A program made the translations under genes and the position numbers. A stretch of 64,000 nt of DNA from Calliopsis andreniformis (Eukaryota; Arthropoda; Insecta; Hymenoptera; Andrenidae). The notes beneath the pieces were generated by a model, which did no database searches, had not been told where the DNA came from, and worked only from the letters and a program-made list of their open reading frames with translations. Shown piece after piece: positions 13,101-27,891 of the stretch. Numbering within the stretch: the first letter of the stretch is position 1; every line of letters starts with the position of its first letter. The stretch spans positions 4,030,001 through 4,094,000 of the forward strand of contig NW_027480438.1 of NCBI RefSeq assembly GCF_051401765.1, given 5' to 3'.

Positions 13101-14292
13101 TCAATCTTCAATCCTCAATACTCAATATTCAATACTCAATCCTCAACCTTCAATCCTCAATCTTCAATACTCAATCCTCAATCCTCAATCCTCAATCCTC
13201 AATCCCCAATCCTCAATCCTCAACCTTCAATCCTCAATCCTCAGTCCTCAAACCTCAATCCTGAATCCTCAATCCTGAATCCTCAATCTTCAGCCCTCAG
13301 TCCTCAACAATCAGTGGTCAATCCTCAATCCTCAATAGAATATCATGAATTCACAGTTTTCAATACTCTATACTCAACCTGCATTCTTCAAATCTCTATC
13401 CACAAACATCAATTCTCATCACTCAACCCTCAACTCTCAGTCCCCAATCCTCAATATTCAAGCCTCAATCCTCAATCCTCAATCCACAATCCTCAACCTT
13501 CAGTCCTCAATACCCAATCCTCAATCTTCAATCCTCAATCCTCAATCCTCAATTCTCAATCCTCAATCCTCTGTCCTTAGTCCTCAAACCTCAATCCTGA
13601 ACCCTCTGACCTCATCCTCAATCCTCAATCCTCAATCCACAATCCTCAATGTTCAATCCTCAATACTCAATCTTCAATCCTCAATCCTCAGTCCTCAAAC
13701 CTCAATACTGAATCCTCAATCCTGAATCCTCAATCTTCAGCCCTCAGCCCTCAACATTCAGTTGTCAATCCTCAATCCTCAATAGAATATCCTTAATTCA
13801 CAGTTTCAATACACAGTACTCAATCTGCAATCTTCAAATCTCTATCCAGAAACATCAATTCTCATCACTCAACCCTCAACACTCAGTACTCAATGTTCAA
13901 TCCTCAATCCTCAATTCTGAATCTTCAATCCTCAATACTGAATCTTCAATCCTCAATCCTCAATCCTCAATCCTCAATCCTCAATCCTCACTCCTCAATC
14001 CTCAATCCTCAATCCTCAATCCTCAATCTTCAGTCCTCAATACTCAATCTTCAATCCTCAATACTCAATCCTCAATCCTCAATCCTCAATCCTCATTCTT
14101 CAATACTCAATACCCAATCCTCAATCTTCAATCCTCAATCCTCAATTACCAATTCTCAATGCTCTATCCTCAGACCTCAAACATCAATATTCAACCCTCA
14201 GTCATCGTCCTCAATCCACAACCCTCTATCCTCAGCCCTCAATCTTCAATCATCAATATTCAATCTTCAATCCTCAATCCTCAATCCTCAAT
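10179..14292. repeat. 4114-bp tandem block, copy 2
   Basis: Second member of the tandem pair. Landmarks are at 11705 (A), 12356 (B), 12741 (A), 13335 (A) and 13782 (C), and CTAGATCC is at 10291. Similarity to copy 1 stops at about 14290, where copy 1 would re-enter CCTCGTTCCTC but this copy continues CAATACTCAATCTTCAC. The switch falls in plain heptamers. From about 11890 onward this copy is also the first member of the 5.4/6-kb series that follows. Confidence 0.9.
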
Positions 14293-17263
14293 CCTCAATC
14301 CTCAATACTCAATCTTCACTCCTCAATCCTCAATCTTCAATCCTCAATGTTCAATCCTCAATACCCAATCCTCAGTCTTCAATCGTCAATCCTCAATCCT
14401 CAGTCCTCAATCCTCAATCCTCAATTCGCAGTCCTCAATAGTCGATCTTCAATCCTCAATACTCAATATTCGATCCTCAATCCTCAATCCTCAATCCTCA
14501 ATCCTCATTCTTCAATCCTTAATACCCAACCCTCAATCTTCAATCCTCAATCCTCAATCCTGAATTCTCAATCCTCAATCCTCTGTCCTCAGTCCTCAAA
14601 CCTCAATCCTCAACCCTCAGCCCTCATCCTCAATCCTCAGTCTTCAATCCTCAATCCTCAATCCTCAATCCTCAATCCTCAATCCTCAATCCTCAATCCT
14701 CAATCCTCAATCCTCAATCCTGAATCCTCAATCCTCAATCCTCAATCCTCAATCCTCAATCCGCAATCTTCAATCCTCTATACTCAATCTTCAAACCTCA
14801 AACCTCAGTCCTCAAACCTCAATTCTGAATCCTCAATCCTGCATCCTCAAGATTCAGCCCTCAGTCCTCGACAATCAGTTGTCAATCCTCAATCCGCAAT
14901 AGAATATCCTCAATTCACAGTTTTCAATACTCAATACTCAATCTGCAATCTTCAAATCCTTGTCCACACACATCAATTCTCATCACTCAAACCTGAACGC
15001 TCAGTCCTCAATGTTCAATCCTCAATCTTCAATTCTCAATCTTCAGTCCTCAATACTGAATCTTCAATACTCAATCCCCAATACTCAATCCTCGATCCTC
15101 AATCCTCAATCCTCAGTAATCAATCCTCAATCCTCAATACTCAATCGTCAGTCCTCAGTCCTCAATCCTCAACCCTCAATCCTCGTTCCTCAAACCTCAA
15201 TCCTCCACCCTCAGCCCTCATCCTCAATTCTCAATTCTCAATACTCAATCCTCAATCCTCAAACTTCAATCCTCAATAATCAATCTCCAATCCTAGATCC
15301 TCAATCCCCAATCCTCAATCCTTAATCCTCAATCTTCAATCCTCAATCCTCAATCCTCAATCCTCATTCTTCAAACCTCAATACCCAATCCCCAATCTTA
15401 AATCCTCTATCCTCAATTCGCAATCCTCAATCCTCTGTCCTTAGTCCTCAAACCTCAATCCTCAACCCTCTGACCTCATCCCCAATCCTCAATCCTCAAT
15501 CCTCAATCCACAATCCTCAATGTTCAATCCTCAATACTCAATCTTCAATCCTCAATCCTCAGTCCTCAAACCTCAATTCTGAATCCTCAATCCTGAATCC
15601 TCAATCTTCAGCCCTCAGCCCTCAACATTCAGTTGTCAATCCTCAATCCTCAATAGAATATCCTTAATTCACAGTTTCAATACTCAGTACTCAATCTGCA
15701 ATCTTCAAATCTCTATCCACAAACATCAATCCTCATCACTCAACCCTCAACACTCAGTCCCCAATCCCCAATATTCAAGCCTCAATCCTCAATCCTCAAT
15801 CCACAATCCTCAACCTTCAATCATCAATACTCAATCTTCAATCCTGAATCCTCAATCCTCAATCCTCAATCCTCAATTCGCAATCCTCAATAGTCGATCT
15901 TCAATCCTCAATACTCAATATTCGATCCTCAATCCTCAATCCTCAATCCTCAATCCCCATTCTTCAACCCTCAATACCCAATCCTCAATCTTCAATCCTC
16001 AATCTTCAATTCTCAATTCTCAATCCTCAATCCTCAGACATCAAACATCATTATTCAACCATCAGTCCTCGTCCTCAATCCACAACACTCAATCCTCAAC
16101 CCTCAATCTTCAATCATCAATATTCAATCTTCAATCCTCAATGCTCAATCCTCAATCCTCAATCCTCAATCCTCAATCTTCACTCCTCAATCCTCAATCC
16201 TCAATCCTCAATCCTCAACCTTGAGTCCTCAATACTCAATCTTCAATCCTCAATCCTGAATCCTCAATGTTCAATGCTCAATCCTCAACTATCAATCTTC
16301 AATCCTCAATTCTCAATCTTCGATCCTCAATCTTGAATCCTCAGTCCCCAATCCTCAATCTTCTATCCTCAATCCTCAATCCGCCCATCTTCAATCCTCA
16401 ATACTCAATCTGCAATCCTCAATCCTCAATCCTCCTTCCTCAACGCTCAATCCTCAAGCGTCAATCCTCAATCCTCAATCCTCAATCCTCAATCTTCAAT
16501 CCTCAATTCTCAATCTTCAATCCTCAATTCTCAATTCTCAATCCTCAATACTCAATCCTCAAACCTCAAACCTCAATCCTCAATCTTCAATCCTCAATAC
16601 TCAATCTTCAATCCTCAATCCTTAATCCTCAATCCTCAATCCTCAATCCTCAATCCTCAATCCTCAATCCTCAATCCTCAATCGTCAATCTTCAATCCAC
16701 AATACTCAATCTTCAATCCTCAATACGCAGTCCTCAATCCTCAATCCTCATTCTTCAATCCTCAATACCCAATCCTCAACCTTCAATACTCAATCCTCAA
16801 TCCTCAATCCTCAATCCTCAGTAATCAGTCCTCAATTCTCAATCCTCAATACTCAATCCTCAATCTTCAATCCTCAATAATCAATCTCCAATCCTAGATC
16901 CTCAATCCCCAATCTTCAATCCTTATTCCTCAATCTTCAATCCTCAATCCCCAGTCCTCAATCTTCAATCCTCAATGCTCAATCCTCGATCCTCAATCCT
17001 CAGTCCTCAATCCTCAATCCTAAACCCTCAAACCTCAATCCTCAACCGTCAGTCCTCGTCCTCAATCGTCAACACTCAATCCTCAACCCTCAACCTTCAA
17101 TCCTCAATACTCAATATTCAATACTCAATCCTCACTCTTCAATCCTCAATCTTCAATCCTCAATCCTCAATCCTCAATCCTCAATCCTCAATCCTCAATC
17201 CTCAATCCTCAATCCTCATTCTTCAATCCTCAATACCCAATCCTCAATCTTCAATCCTCAATC
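11890..17263. repeat. 5.4/6-kb higher-order unit, version 1
   Basis: Landmarks 12356 (B), 12741 (A), 13335 (A), 13782 (C), 14899 (B) and 15653 (C) form an ordered set that recurs in the next two versions. The offset to version 2 is 5374 up to the 12741 landmark and 5968 from 13335 onward, because version 2 holds one more 594-bp unit. The unit overlaps the end of the 4114-bp pair, so it probably formed after or together with that duplication. The distal part, 14293-17263, has pure heptamer runs near 14650-14720 and the CTAGATCC marker at 15293 and 16894. Confidence 0.83.
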
Positions 17264-20200
17264 CTCAATCCTCAATCCTCAATCCTCAATCCTCAGCCCT
17301 CATCCTCAATCCTCAATCCTCAATCCTCAATCCTCAATCTTCAATCCTCAATACTCAACCTTCAATAATCAATCCTCAATTCTCAAACCTCAATACTCAA
17401 TCCTCAATCGTCAATCCTCAATCCCCAATCCTCTATCTTCAATTCTCAATCCTCAATCCTCTAATCCTCAACACTCAATCTTCAATACTCAATACTCAAT
17501 CTTCAATCCTCAATCCTTAATCCTCAATCCTCAATCCTCAGTCCTCTATCCTCATTCCTCAATCCACAATACCCAATCCTCAGTCTTCAATCCTCAATCC
17601 TCAATCCTCAATCCTCATTCTCCAATCCTCAATCCTAAGTCCTCAAACCTCAATTCTGAATCCTCAATCCTACATCCTCAACCTTCAGCACTCAGTCCTC
17701 AACAATCAGTTGTCAATCCTCAATCCCCAATAGAATATCCTCAATTCACAGTTTTCAATACTCAATACTCAATCTGCAATCTTCAAATCTCTATCCACAA
17801 ACATCAATTCTCATCACTCAACCCTGAACGCTCAGACCTCAATGTTCAATTCTCAATCCTCAATTCACAATCTTCAATCCTCAATACTGAACCTTCAATC
17901 CTCAATACTCAATCCTCAATCCTCAATCCTCAATCCTCAGTAATCAATCCTCAATCTTCAATACTCAATCGTCATTCCTCAGTCCTCAATCCTCAATCCT
18001 CAATCCTCAATCTTCAATCCTCGGTCCTCAAACCTCAATCCTGAATCCTCAACCCTGAATCCTCAATCTTCAGCCCTCAGTCCTCAACAATCAGTGGTCA
18101 ATCCCCAATCCTCAATAGAATATCATGAATTCACAGCTTTCAGTACTCAATACTCAACCTGCAATCTTCAAATCTCTATCCACAAACATCAATTCTCATC
18201 ACTCAACCCTGAACGCTCAGACCTCAATGTTCAATCCTCAATCCTCAATTCTCAATCTTCAATCCTCAACACTGAAACTTCAATCCTCAATCCTCAATAC
18301 TCAATCCTCAATCCTCAATCTTCAATCCTCAATCCCCAGTCCTCAATCTTCTATCCTCAATGCTCAATCCTCAATCCTCAATCCTCAGTCCTCAATCCTC
18401 AATCCTCAACCCTCAAACCTCAATCCTCAACCGTCAGCCCTTGTCCTCAATCGTCAACACTCAATCCTCAATCCTCAATCTTCAATCCTCAATACTCAAT
18501 ATTCAATACTCAATCCTCAACCTTCAATCCTCAATCTTCAATACTCAATCCTCAATCCTCAATCCTCAATCCTCAATCCCCAATCCTCAATCCTCAATCC
18601 TCAATCTTCAATCCTCGGTCCTCAAACCTCAATCCTGAATCCTCAACCCTGAATCCTCAATCTTCAGCCCTCAGTCCTCAACAATCAGTGGTCAATCCCC
18701 AATCCTCAATAGAATATCATGAATTCACAGCTTTCAGTACTCAATACTCAACCTGCAATCTTCAAATCTCTATCCACAAACATCAATTCTCATCACTCAA
18801 CCCTGAACGCTCAGACCTCAATGTTCAATCCTCAATCCTCAATTCTCAATCTTCAATCCTCAACACTGAAACTTCAATCCTCAATCCTCAATACTCAATC
18901 CTCAATCCTCAATCTTCAATCCTCAATCCCCAGTCCTCAATCTTCTATCCTCAATGCTCAATCCTCAATCCTCAATCCTCAGTCCTCAATCCTCAATCCT
19001 CAACCCTCAAACCTCAATCCTCAACCGTCAGCCCTTGTCCTCAATCGTCAACACTCAATCCTCAATCCTCAATCTTCAATCCTCAATACTCAATATTCAA
19101 TACTCAATCCTCAACCTTCAATCCTCAATCTTCAATACTCAATCCTCAATCCTCAATCCTCAATCCTCAATCCCCAATCCTCAATCCTCAACCTTCAATC
19201 CTCAATCCTCAGTCCTCAAACCTCAATCCTGAATCCTCAATCCTGAATCCTCAATCTTCAGCCCTCAGTCCTCAACAATCAGTGGTCAATCCTCAATCCT
19301 CAATAGAATATCATGAATTCACAGTTTTCAATACTCTATACTCAACCTGCATTCTTCAAATCTCTATCCACAAACATCAATTCTCATCACTCAACCCTCA
19401 ACTCTCAGTCCCCAATCCTCAATATTCAAGCCTCAATCCTCAATCCTCAATCCACAATCCTCAACCTTCAGTCCTCAATACCCAATCCTCAATCTTCAAT
19501 CCTCAATCCTCAATCCTCAATTCTCAATCCTCAATCCTCTGTCCTTAGTCCTCAAACCTCAATCCTGAACCCTCTGACCTCATCCTCAATCCTCAATCCT
19601 CAATCCACAATCCTCAATGTTCAATCCTCAATACTCAATCTTCAATCCTCAATCCTCAGTCCTCAAACCTCAATACTGAATCCTCAATCCTGAATCCTCA
19701 ATCTTCAGCCCTCAGCCCTCAACATTCAGTTGTCAATCCTCAATCCTCAATAGAATATCCTTAATTCACAGTTTCAATACACAGTACTCAATCTGCAATC
19801 TTCAAATCTCTATCCAGAAACATCAATTCTCATCACTCAACCCTCAACACTCAGTACTCAATGTTCAATCCTCAATCCTCAATTCTGAATCTTCAATCCT
19901 CAATACTGAATCTTCAATCCTCAATCCTCAATCCTCAATCCTCAATCCTCAATCCTCACTCCTCAATCCTCAATCCTCAATCCTCAATCCTCAATCTTCA
20001 GTCCTCAATACTCAATCTTCAATCCTCAATACTCAATCCTCAATCCTCAATCCTCAATCCTCATTCTTCAATACTCAATACCCAATCCTCAATCTTCAAT
20101 CCTCAATCCTCAATTACCAATTCTCAATGCTCTATCCTCAGACCTCAAACATCAATATTCAACCCTCAGTCATCGTCCTCAATCCACAACCCTCTATCCT

Positions 20201-23200
20201 CAGCCCTCAATCTTCAATCATCAATATTCAATCTTCAATCCTCAATCCTCAATCCTCAATCCTCAATCCTCAATACTCAATCTTCACTCCTCAATCCTCA
20301 ATCTTCAATCCTCAATGTTCAATCCTCAATACCCAATCCTCAGTCTTCAATCGTCAATCCTCAATCCTCAGTCCTCAATCCTCAATCCTCAATTCGCAGT
20401 CCTCAATAGTCGATCTTCAATCCTCAATACTCAATATTCGATCCTCAATCCTCAATCCTCAATCCTCAATCCTCATTCTTCAATCCTTAATACCCAACCC
20501 TCAATCTTCAATCCTCAATCCTCAATCCTGAATTCTCAATCCTCAATCCTCTGTCCTCAGTCCTCAAACCTCAATCCTCAACCCTCAGCCCTCATCCTCA
20601 ATCCTCAGTCTTCAATCCTCAATCCTCAATCCTCAATCCTCAATCCTCAATCCTCAATCCTCAATCCTCAATCCTCAATCCTCAATCCTGAATCCTCAAT
20701 CCTCAATCCTCAATCCTCAATCCTCAATCCGCAATCTTCAATCCTCTATACTCAATCTTCAAACCTCAAACCTCAGTCCTCAAACCTCAATTCTGAATCC
20801 TCAATCCTGCATCCTCAAGCTTCAGCCCTCAGTCCTCGACAATCAGTTGTCAATCCTCAATCCGCAATAGAATATCCTCAATTCACAGTTTTCAATACTC
20901 AATACTCAATCTGCAATCTTCAAATCCTTGTCCACACACATCAATTCTCATCACTCAAACCTGAACGCTCAGTCCTCAATGTTCAATCCTCAATCTTCAA
21001 TTCTCAATCTTCAGTCCTCAATACTGAATCTTCAATACTCAATCCCCAATACTCAATCCTCGATCCTCAATCCTCAATCCTCAGTAATCAATCCTCAATC
21101 CTCAATACTCAATCGTCAGTCCTCAGTCCTCAATCCTCAACCCTCAATCCTCGTTCCTCAAACCTCAATCCTCCACCCTCAGCCCTCATCCTCAATTCTC
21201 AATTCTCAATACTCAATCCTCAATCCTCAAACTTCAATCCTCAATAATCAATCTCCAATCCTAGATCCTCAATCCCCAATCCTCAATCCTTAATCCTCAA
21301 TCTTCAATCCTCAATCCTCAATCCTCAATCCTCATTCTTCAAACCTCAATACCCAATCCCCAATCTTAAATCCTCTATCCTCAATTCGCAATCCTCAATC
21401 CTCTGTCCTTAGTCCTCAAACCTCAATCCTCAACCCTCTGACCTCATCCCCAATCCTCAATCCTCAATCCTCAATCCACAATCCTCAATGTTCAATCCTC
21501 AATACTCAATCTTCAATCCTCAATCCTCAGTCCTCAAACCTCAATTCTGAATCCTCAATCCTGAATCCTCAATCTTCAGCCCTCAGCCCTCAACATTCAG
21601 TTGTCAATCCTCAATACTCAATAGAATATCCTTAATTCACAGTTTCAATACTCAGTACTCAATCTGCAATCTTCAAATCTCTATCCACAAACATCAATCC
21701 TCATCACTCAACCCTCAACACTCAGTCCCCAATCCCCAATATTCAAGCCTCAATCCTCAATCCTCAATCCACAATCCTCAACCTTCAATCATCAATACTC
21801 AATCTTCAATCCTGAATCCTCAATCCTCAATCCTCAATCCTCAATTCGCAATCCTCAATAGTCGATCTTCAATCCTCAATACTCAATATTCGATCCTCAA
21901 TCCTCAATCCTCAATCCTCAATCCCCATTCTTCAACCCTCAATACCCAATCCTCAATCTTCAATCCTCAATCTTCAATTCTCAATTCTCAATCCTCAATC
22001 CTCAGACATCAAACATCATTATTCAACCATCAGTCCTCGTCCTCAATCCACAACACTCAATCCTCAACCCTCAATCTTCAATCATCAATATTCAATCTTC
22101 AATCCTCAATGCTCAATCCTCAATCCTCAATCCTCAATCCTCAATCTTCACTCCTCAATCCTCAATCCTCAATCCTCAATCCTCAACCTTGAGTCCTCAA
22201 TACTCAATCTTCAATCCTCAATCCTGAATCCTCAATGTTCAATGCTCAATCCTCAACTATCAATCTTCAATCCTCAATTCTCAATCTTCGATCCTCAATC
22301 TTGAATCCTCAGTCCCCAATCCTCAATCTTCTATCCTCAATCCTCAATCCGCCCATCTTCAATCCTCAATACTCAATCTGCAATCCTCAATCCTCAATCC
22401 TCCATCCTCAACGCTCAATCCTCAAGCGTCAATCCTCAATCCTCAATCCTCAATCCTCAATCTTCAATCCTCAATTCTCAATCTTCAATCCTCAATTCTC
22501 AATTCTCAATCCTCAATACTCAATCCTCAAACCTCAAACCTCAATCCTCAATCTTCAATCCTCAATACTCAATCTTCAATCCTCAATCCTTAACCCTCAA
22601 TCCTCAATCCTCAATCCTCAATCCTCAATCCTCAATCCTCAATCCTCAATCGTCAATCTTCAATCCACAATACTCAATCTTCAATCCTCAATACGCAGTC
22701 CTCAATCCTCAATCCTCATTCTTCAATCCTCAATACCCAATCCTCAACCTTCAATACTCAATCCTCAATCCTCAATCCTCAATCCTCAGTAATCAGTCCT
22801 CAATTCTCAATCCTCAATACTCAATCCTCAATCTTCAATCCTCAATAATCAATCTCCAATCCTAGATCCTCAATCCCCAATCTTCAATCCTTATTCCTCA
22901 ATCTTCAATCCTCAATCCCCAGTCCTCAATCTTCAATCCTCAATGCTCAATCCTCGATCCTCAATCCTCAGTCCTCAATCCTCAATCCTAAACCCTCAAA
23001 CCTCAATCCTCAACCGTCAGTCCTCGTCCTCAATCGTCAACACTCAATCCTCAACCCTCAACCTTCAATCCCCAATACTCAATATTCAATACTCAATCCT
23101 CACTCTTCAATCCTCAATCTTCAATCCTCAATCCTCAATCCTCAATCCTCAATCCTCAATCCTCAATCCTCAATCCTCAATCCTCATTCTTCAATCCTCA

Positions 23201-23224
23201 ATACCCAATCCTCAATCTTCAATC
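17264..23224. repeat. 5.4/6-kb higher-order unit, version 2 with extra 594-bp unit
   Basis: Landmarks are at 17730 (B), 18115 (A), 18709 (A), 19303 (A), 19750 (C), 20867 (B) and 21621 (C). Compared with the neighbouring versions it has one additional A-type landmark unit: 18115 and 18709 are both of the sub-type reading CAGCTTTCAGTACTC, which occurs once in versions 1 and 3. The distal half matches version 1 at offset 5968 with few differences. Confidence 0.87.
18001..19188. repeat. 594-bp direct tandem duplication
   Basis: Two near-identical 594-bp units lie side by side, approximately 18001-18594 and 18595-19188. Matching points are 594 bp apart (18125 with 18719, 18360 with 18954). The junction is in the heptamer run just before CCTCGGTCCTC at about 18615, which repeats the approach to the landmark seen at about 18020. 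Both units share the rare CAATCCCCAATCC form before the core. A spacing of 594 bp already separated the first two A-type landmarks in other blocks (3464 and 4058; 8627 and 9221; 12741 and 13335), so slippage by exactly one landmark interval explains it. Confidence 0.88.
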
Positions 23225-26200
23225 CTCAATCCTCAATCCTCAATCCTCAATCCTCAGCCCTCATCCTCAATCCTCAATCCTCAATCCTCAATCCTCAATC
23301 TTCAATCCTCAATACTCAACCTTCAATAATCAATCCTCAATTCTCAATCCTCAATACTCAATCCTCAATCGTCAATCCTCAATCCCCAATCCTCTATCTT
23401 CAATTCTCAATCCTCAATCCTCTAATCCTCAACACTCAATCTTCAATACTCAATACTCAATCTTCAATCCTCAATCCTTAATCCTCAATCCTCAATCCTC
23501 AGTCCTCTATCCTCATTCCTCAATCCACAATACCCAATCCTCAGTCTTCAATCCTCAATCCTCAATCCTCAATCCTCATTCTCCAATCCTCAATCCTAAG
23601 TCCTCAAACCTCAATTCTGAATCCTCAATCCTACATCCTCAACCTTCAGCACTCAGTCCTCAACAATCAGTTGTCAATCCTCAATCCCCAATAGAATATC
23701 CTCAATTCACAGTTTTCAATACTCAATACTCAATCTGCAATCTTCAAATCTCTATCCACAAACATCAATTCTCATCACTCAACCCTGAACGCTCAGACCT
23801 CAATGTTCAATTCTCAATCCTCAATTCACAATCTTCAATCCTCAATACTGAACCTTCAATCCTCAATACTCAATCCTCAATCCTCAATCCTCAATCCTCA
23901 GTAATCAATCCTCAATCTTCAATACTCAATCGTCATTCCTCAGTCCTCAATCCTCAATCCTCAATCCTCAATCTTCAATCCTCGGTCCTCAAACCTCAAT
24001 CCTGAATCCTCAACCCTGAATCCTCAATCTTCAGCCCTCAGTCCTCAACAATCAGTGGTCAATCCCCAATCCTCAATAGAATATCATGAATTCACAGCTT
24101 TCAGTACTCAATACTCAACCTGCAATCTTCAAATCTCTATCCACAAACATCAATTCTCATCACTCAACCCTGAACGCTCAGACCTCAATGTTCAATCCTC
24201 AATCCTCAATTCTCAATCTTCAATCCTCAACACTGAAACTTCAATCCTCAATCCTCAATACTCAATCCTCAATCCTCAATCTTCAATCCTCAATCCCCAG
24301 TCCTCAATCTTCTATCCTCAATGCTCAATCCTCAATCCTCAATCCTCAGTCCTCAATCCTCAATCCTCAACCCTCAAACCTCAATCCTCAACCGTCAGCC
24401 CTTGTCCTCAATCGTCAACACTCAATCCTCAATCCTCAATCTTCAATCCTCAATACTCAATATTCAATACTCAATCCTCAACCTTCAATCCTCAATCTTC
24501 AATACTCAATCCTCAATCCTCAATCCTCAATCCTCAATCCCCAATCCTCAATCCTCAACCTTCAATCCTCAATCCTCAGTCCTCAAACCTCAATCCTGAA
24601 TCCTCAATCCTGAATCCTCAATCTTCAGCCCTCAGTCCTCAACAATCAGTGGTCAATCCTCAATCCTCAATAGAATATCATGAATTCACAGTTTTCAATA
24701 CTCTATACTCAACCTGCATTCTTCAAATCTCTATCCACAAACATCAATTCTCATCACTCAACCCTCAACTCTCAGTCCCCAATCCTCAATATTCAAGCCT
24801 CAATCCTCAATCCTCAATCCACAATCCTCAACCTTCAGTCCCCAATACCCAATCCTCAATCTTCAATCCTTAATCCTCAATCCTCAATTCTCAATCCTCA
24901 ATCCTCTGTCCTTAGTCCTCAAACCTCAATCCTGAACCCTCTGACCTCATCCTCAATCCTCAATCCTCAATCCACAATCCTCAATGTTCAATCCTCAATA
25001 CTCAATCTTCAATCCTCAATCCTCAGTCCTCAAACCTCAATACTGAATCCTCAATCCTGAATCCTCAATCTTCAGCCCTCAGCCCTCAACATTCAGTTGT
25101 CAATCCTCAATCCTCAATAGAATATCCTTAATTCACAGTTTCAATACACAGTACTCAATCTGCAATCTTCAAATCTCTATCCAGAAACATCAATTCTCAT
25201 CACTCAACCCTCAACACTCAGTACTCAATGTTCAATCCTCAATCCTCAATTCTGAATCTTCAATCCTCAATACTGAATCTTCAATCCTCAATCCTCAATC
25301 CTCAATCCTCAATCCTCAATCCTCACTCCTCAATCCTCAATCCTCAATCCTCAATCCTCAATCTTCAGTCCTCAATACTCAATCTTCAATCCTCAATACT
25401 CAATCCTCAATCCTCAATCCTCAATCCTCATTCTTCAATACTCAATACCCAATCCTCAATCTTCAATCCTCAATCCTCAATTACCAATTCTCAATGCTCT
25501 ATCCTCAGACCTCAAACATCAATATTCAACCCTCAGTCATCGTCCTCAATCCACAACCCTCTGTCCTCAGCCCTCAATCTTCAATCATCAATATTCAATC
25601 TTCAATCCTCAATCCTCAATCCTCAATCCTCAATCCTCAATACTCAATCTTCACTCCTCAATCCTCAATCTTCAATCCTCAATGTTCAATCCTCAATACC
25701 CAATCCTCAGTCTTCAATCGTCAATCCTCAATCCTCAGTCCTCAATCCTCAATCCTCAATTCGCAGTCCTCAATAGTCGATCTTCAATCCTCAATACTCA
25801 ATATTCGATCCTCAATCCTCAATCCTCAATCCTCAATCCTCATTCTTCAATCCTTAATACCCAACCCTCAATCTTCAATCCTCAATCCTCAATCCTGAAT
25901 TCTCAATCCTCAATCCTCTGTCCTCAGTCCTCAAACCTCAATCCTCAACCCTCAGCCCTCATCCTCAATCCTCAGTCTTCAATCCTCAATCCTCAATCCT
26001 CAATCCTCAATCCTCAATCCTCAATCCTCAATCCTCAATCCTGAATCCTCAATCCTCAATCCTCAATCCTCAATCCGCAATCTTCAATCCTCTATACTCA
26101 ATCTTCAAACCTCAAACCTCAGTCCTCAAACCTCAATTCTGAATCCTCAATGCTGCATCCTCAAGCTTCAGCCCTCAGTCCTCGACAATCAGTTGTCAAT

Positions 26201-27891
26201 CCTCAATCCGCAATAGAATATCCTCAATTCACAGTTTTCAATACTCAATACTCAATCTGCAATCTTCAAATCCTTGTCCACACGCATCAATTCTCATCAC
26301 TCAAACCTGAACGCTCAGTCCTCAATGTTCAATCCTCAATCTTCAATTCTCAATCTTCAGTCCTCAATACTGAATCTTCAATACTCAATCCCCAATACTC
26401 AATCCTCGATCCTCAATCCTCAATCCTCAGTAATCAATCCTCAATCCTCAATACTCAATCGTCAGTCCTCAGTCCTCAATCCTCAACCCTCAATCCTCGT
26501 TCCTCAAACCTCTATCCTCCACCCTCAGCCCTCATCCTCAATTCTCAATTCTCAATACTCAATCCTCAATCCTCAAACTTCAATCCTCAATAATCAATCT
26601 CCAATCCTAGATCCTCAATCCCCAATCCTCAATCCTTAATCCTCAATCTTCAATCCTCAATCCTCAATCCTCAATCCTCATTCTTCAAACCTCAATACCC
26701 AATCCCCAATCTTAAATCCTCTATCCTCAATTCGCAATCCTCAATCCTCTGTCCTTAGTCCTCAAACCTCAATCCTCAACCCTCTGACCTCATCCCCAAT
26801 CCTCAATCCTCAATCCACAATCCTCAACGTTCAATCCTCAATACTCAATCTTCAATCCTCAATCCTCAGTCCTCAAACCTCAATTCTGAATCCTCAATCC
26901 TGAATCCTCAATCTTCAGCCCTCAGCCCTCAACATTCAGTTGTCAATCCTCAATCCTCAATAGAATATCCTTAATTCACAGTTTCAATACTCAGTACTCA
27001 ATCTGCAATCTTCAAATCTCTATCCACAAACATCAATCCTCATCACTCAACCCTCAACACTCAGTCCCCAATCCCCAATATTCAAGCCTCAATCCTCAAT
27101 CCTCAATCCACAATCCTCAACCTTCAATCATCAATACTCAATCTTCAATCCTGAATCCTCAATCCTCAATCCTCAATCCTCAATTCGCAATCCTCAATAG
27201 TCGATCTTCAATCCTCAATACTCAATATTCGATCCTCAATCCTCAATCCTCAATCCTCAATCCCCATTCTTCAACCCTCAATACCCAATCCTCAATCTTC
27301 AATCCTCAATCTTCAATTCTCAATTCTCAATCCTCAATCCTCAGACATCAAACATCATTATTCAACCATCAGTCCTCGTCCTCAATCCACAACACTCAAT
27401 CCTCAACCCTCAATCTTCAATCATCAATATTCAATCTTCAATCCTCAATGCTCAATCCTCAATCCTCAATCCTCAATCCTCAATCTTCACTCCTCAATCC
27501 TCAATCCTCAATCCTCAATCCTCAACCTTGAGTCCTCAATACTCAATCTTCAATCCTCAATCCTGAATCCTCAATGTTCAATGCTCAATCCTCAACTATC
27601 AATCTTCAATCCTCAATTCTCAATCTTCGATCCTCAATCTTGAATCCTCAGTCCCCAATCCTCAATCTTCTATCCTCAATCCTCAATCCGCCCATCTTCA
27701 ATCCTCAATACTCAATCTGCAATCCTCAATCCTCAATCCTCCATCCTCAACGCTCAATCCTCAAGCGTCAATCCTCAATCCTCAATCCTCAATCCTCAAT
27801 CTTCAATCCTCAATTCTCAATCTTCAATCCTCAATCCTCAATTCTCAATCCTCAATACTCAATCCTCAAACCTCAAACCTCAATCCTCAAT
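23225..27891. repeat. 5.4/6-kb higher-order unit, version 3 (incomplete)
   Basis: Landmarks are at 23691 (B), 24076 (A), 24670 (A), 25117 (C), 26213 (B) and 26960 (C). The offset from version 2 is 5961 before the 594-bp duplication, 5367 after it, then 5346 and 5339 as 21 bp and 7 bp (whole monomers) are lost. Similarity ends at about 27892, where version 2 continues with CAATCTTCAATCC and this copy changes to a segment matching 37.68 kb. CACGCATC near 26280 is a private base change; the matching copies have CACACATC. Confidence 0.85.
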
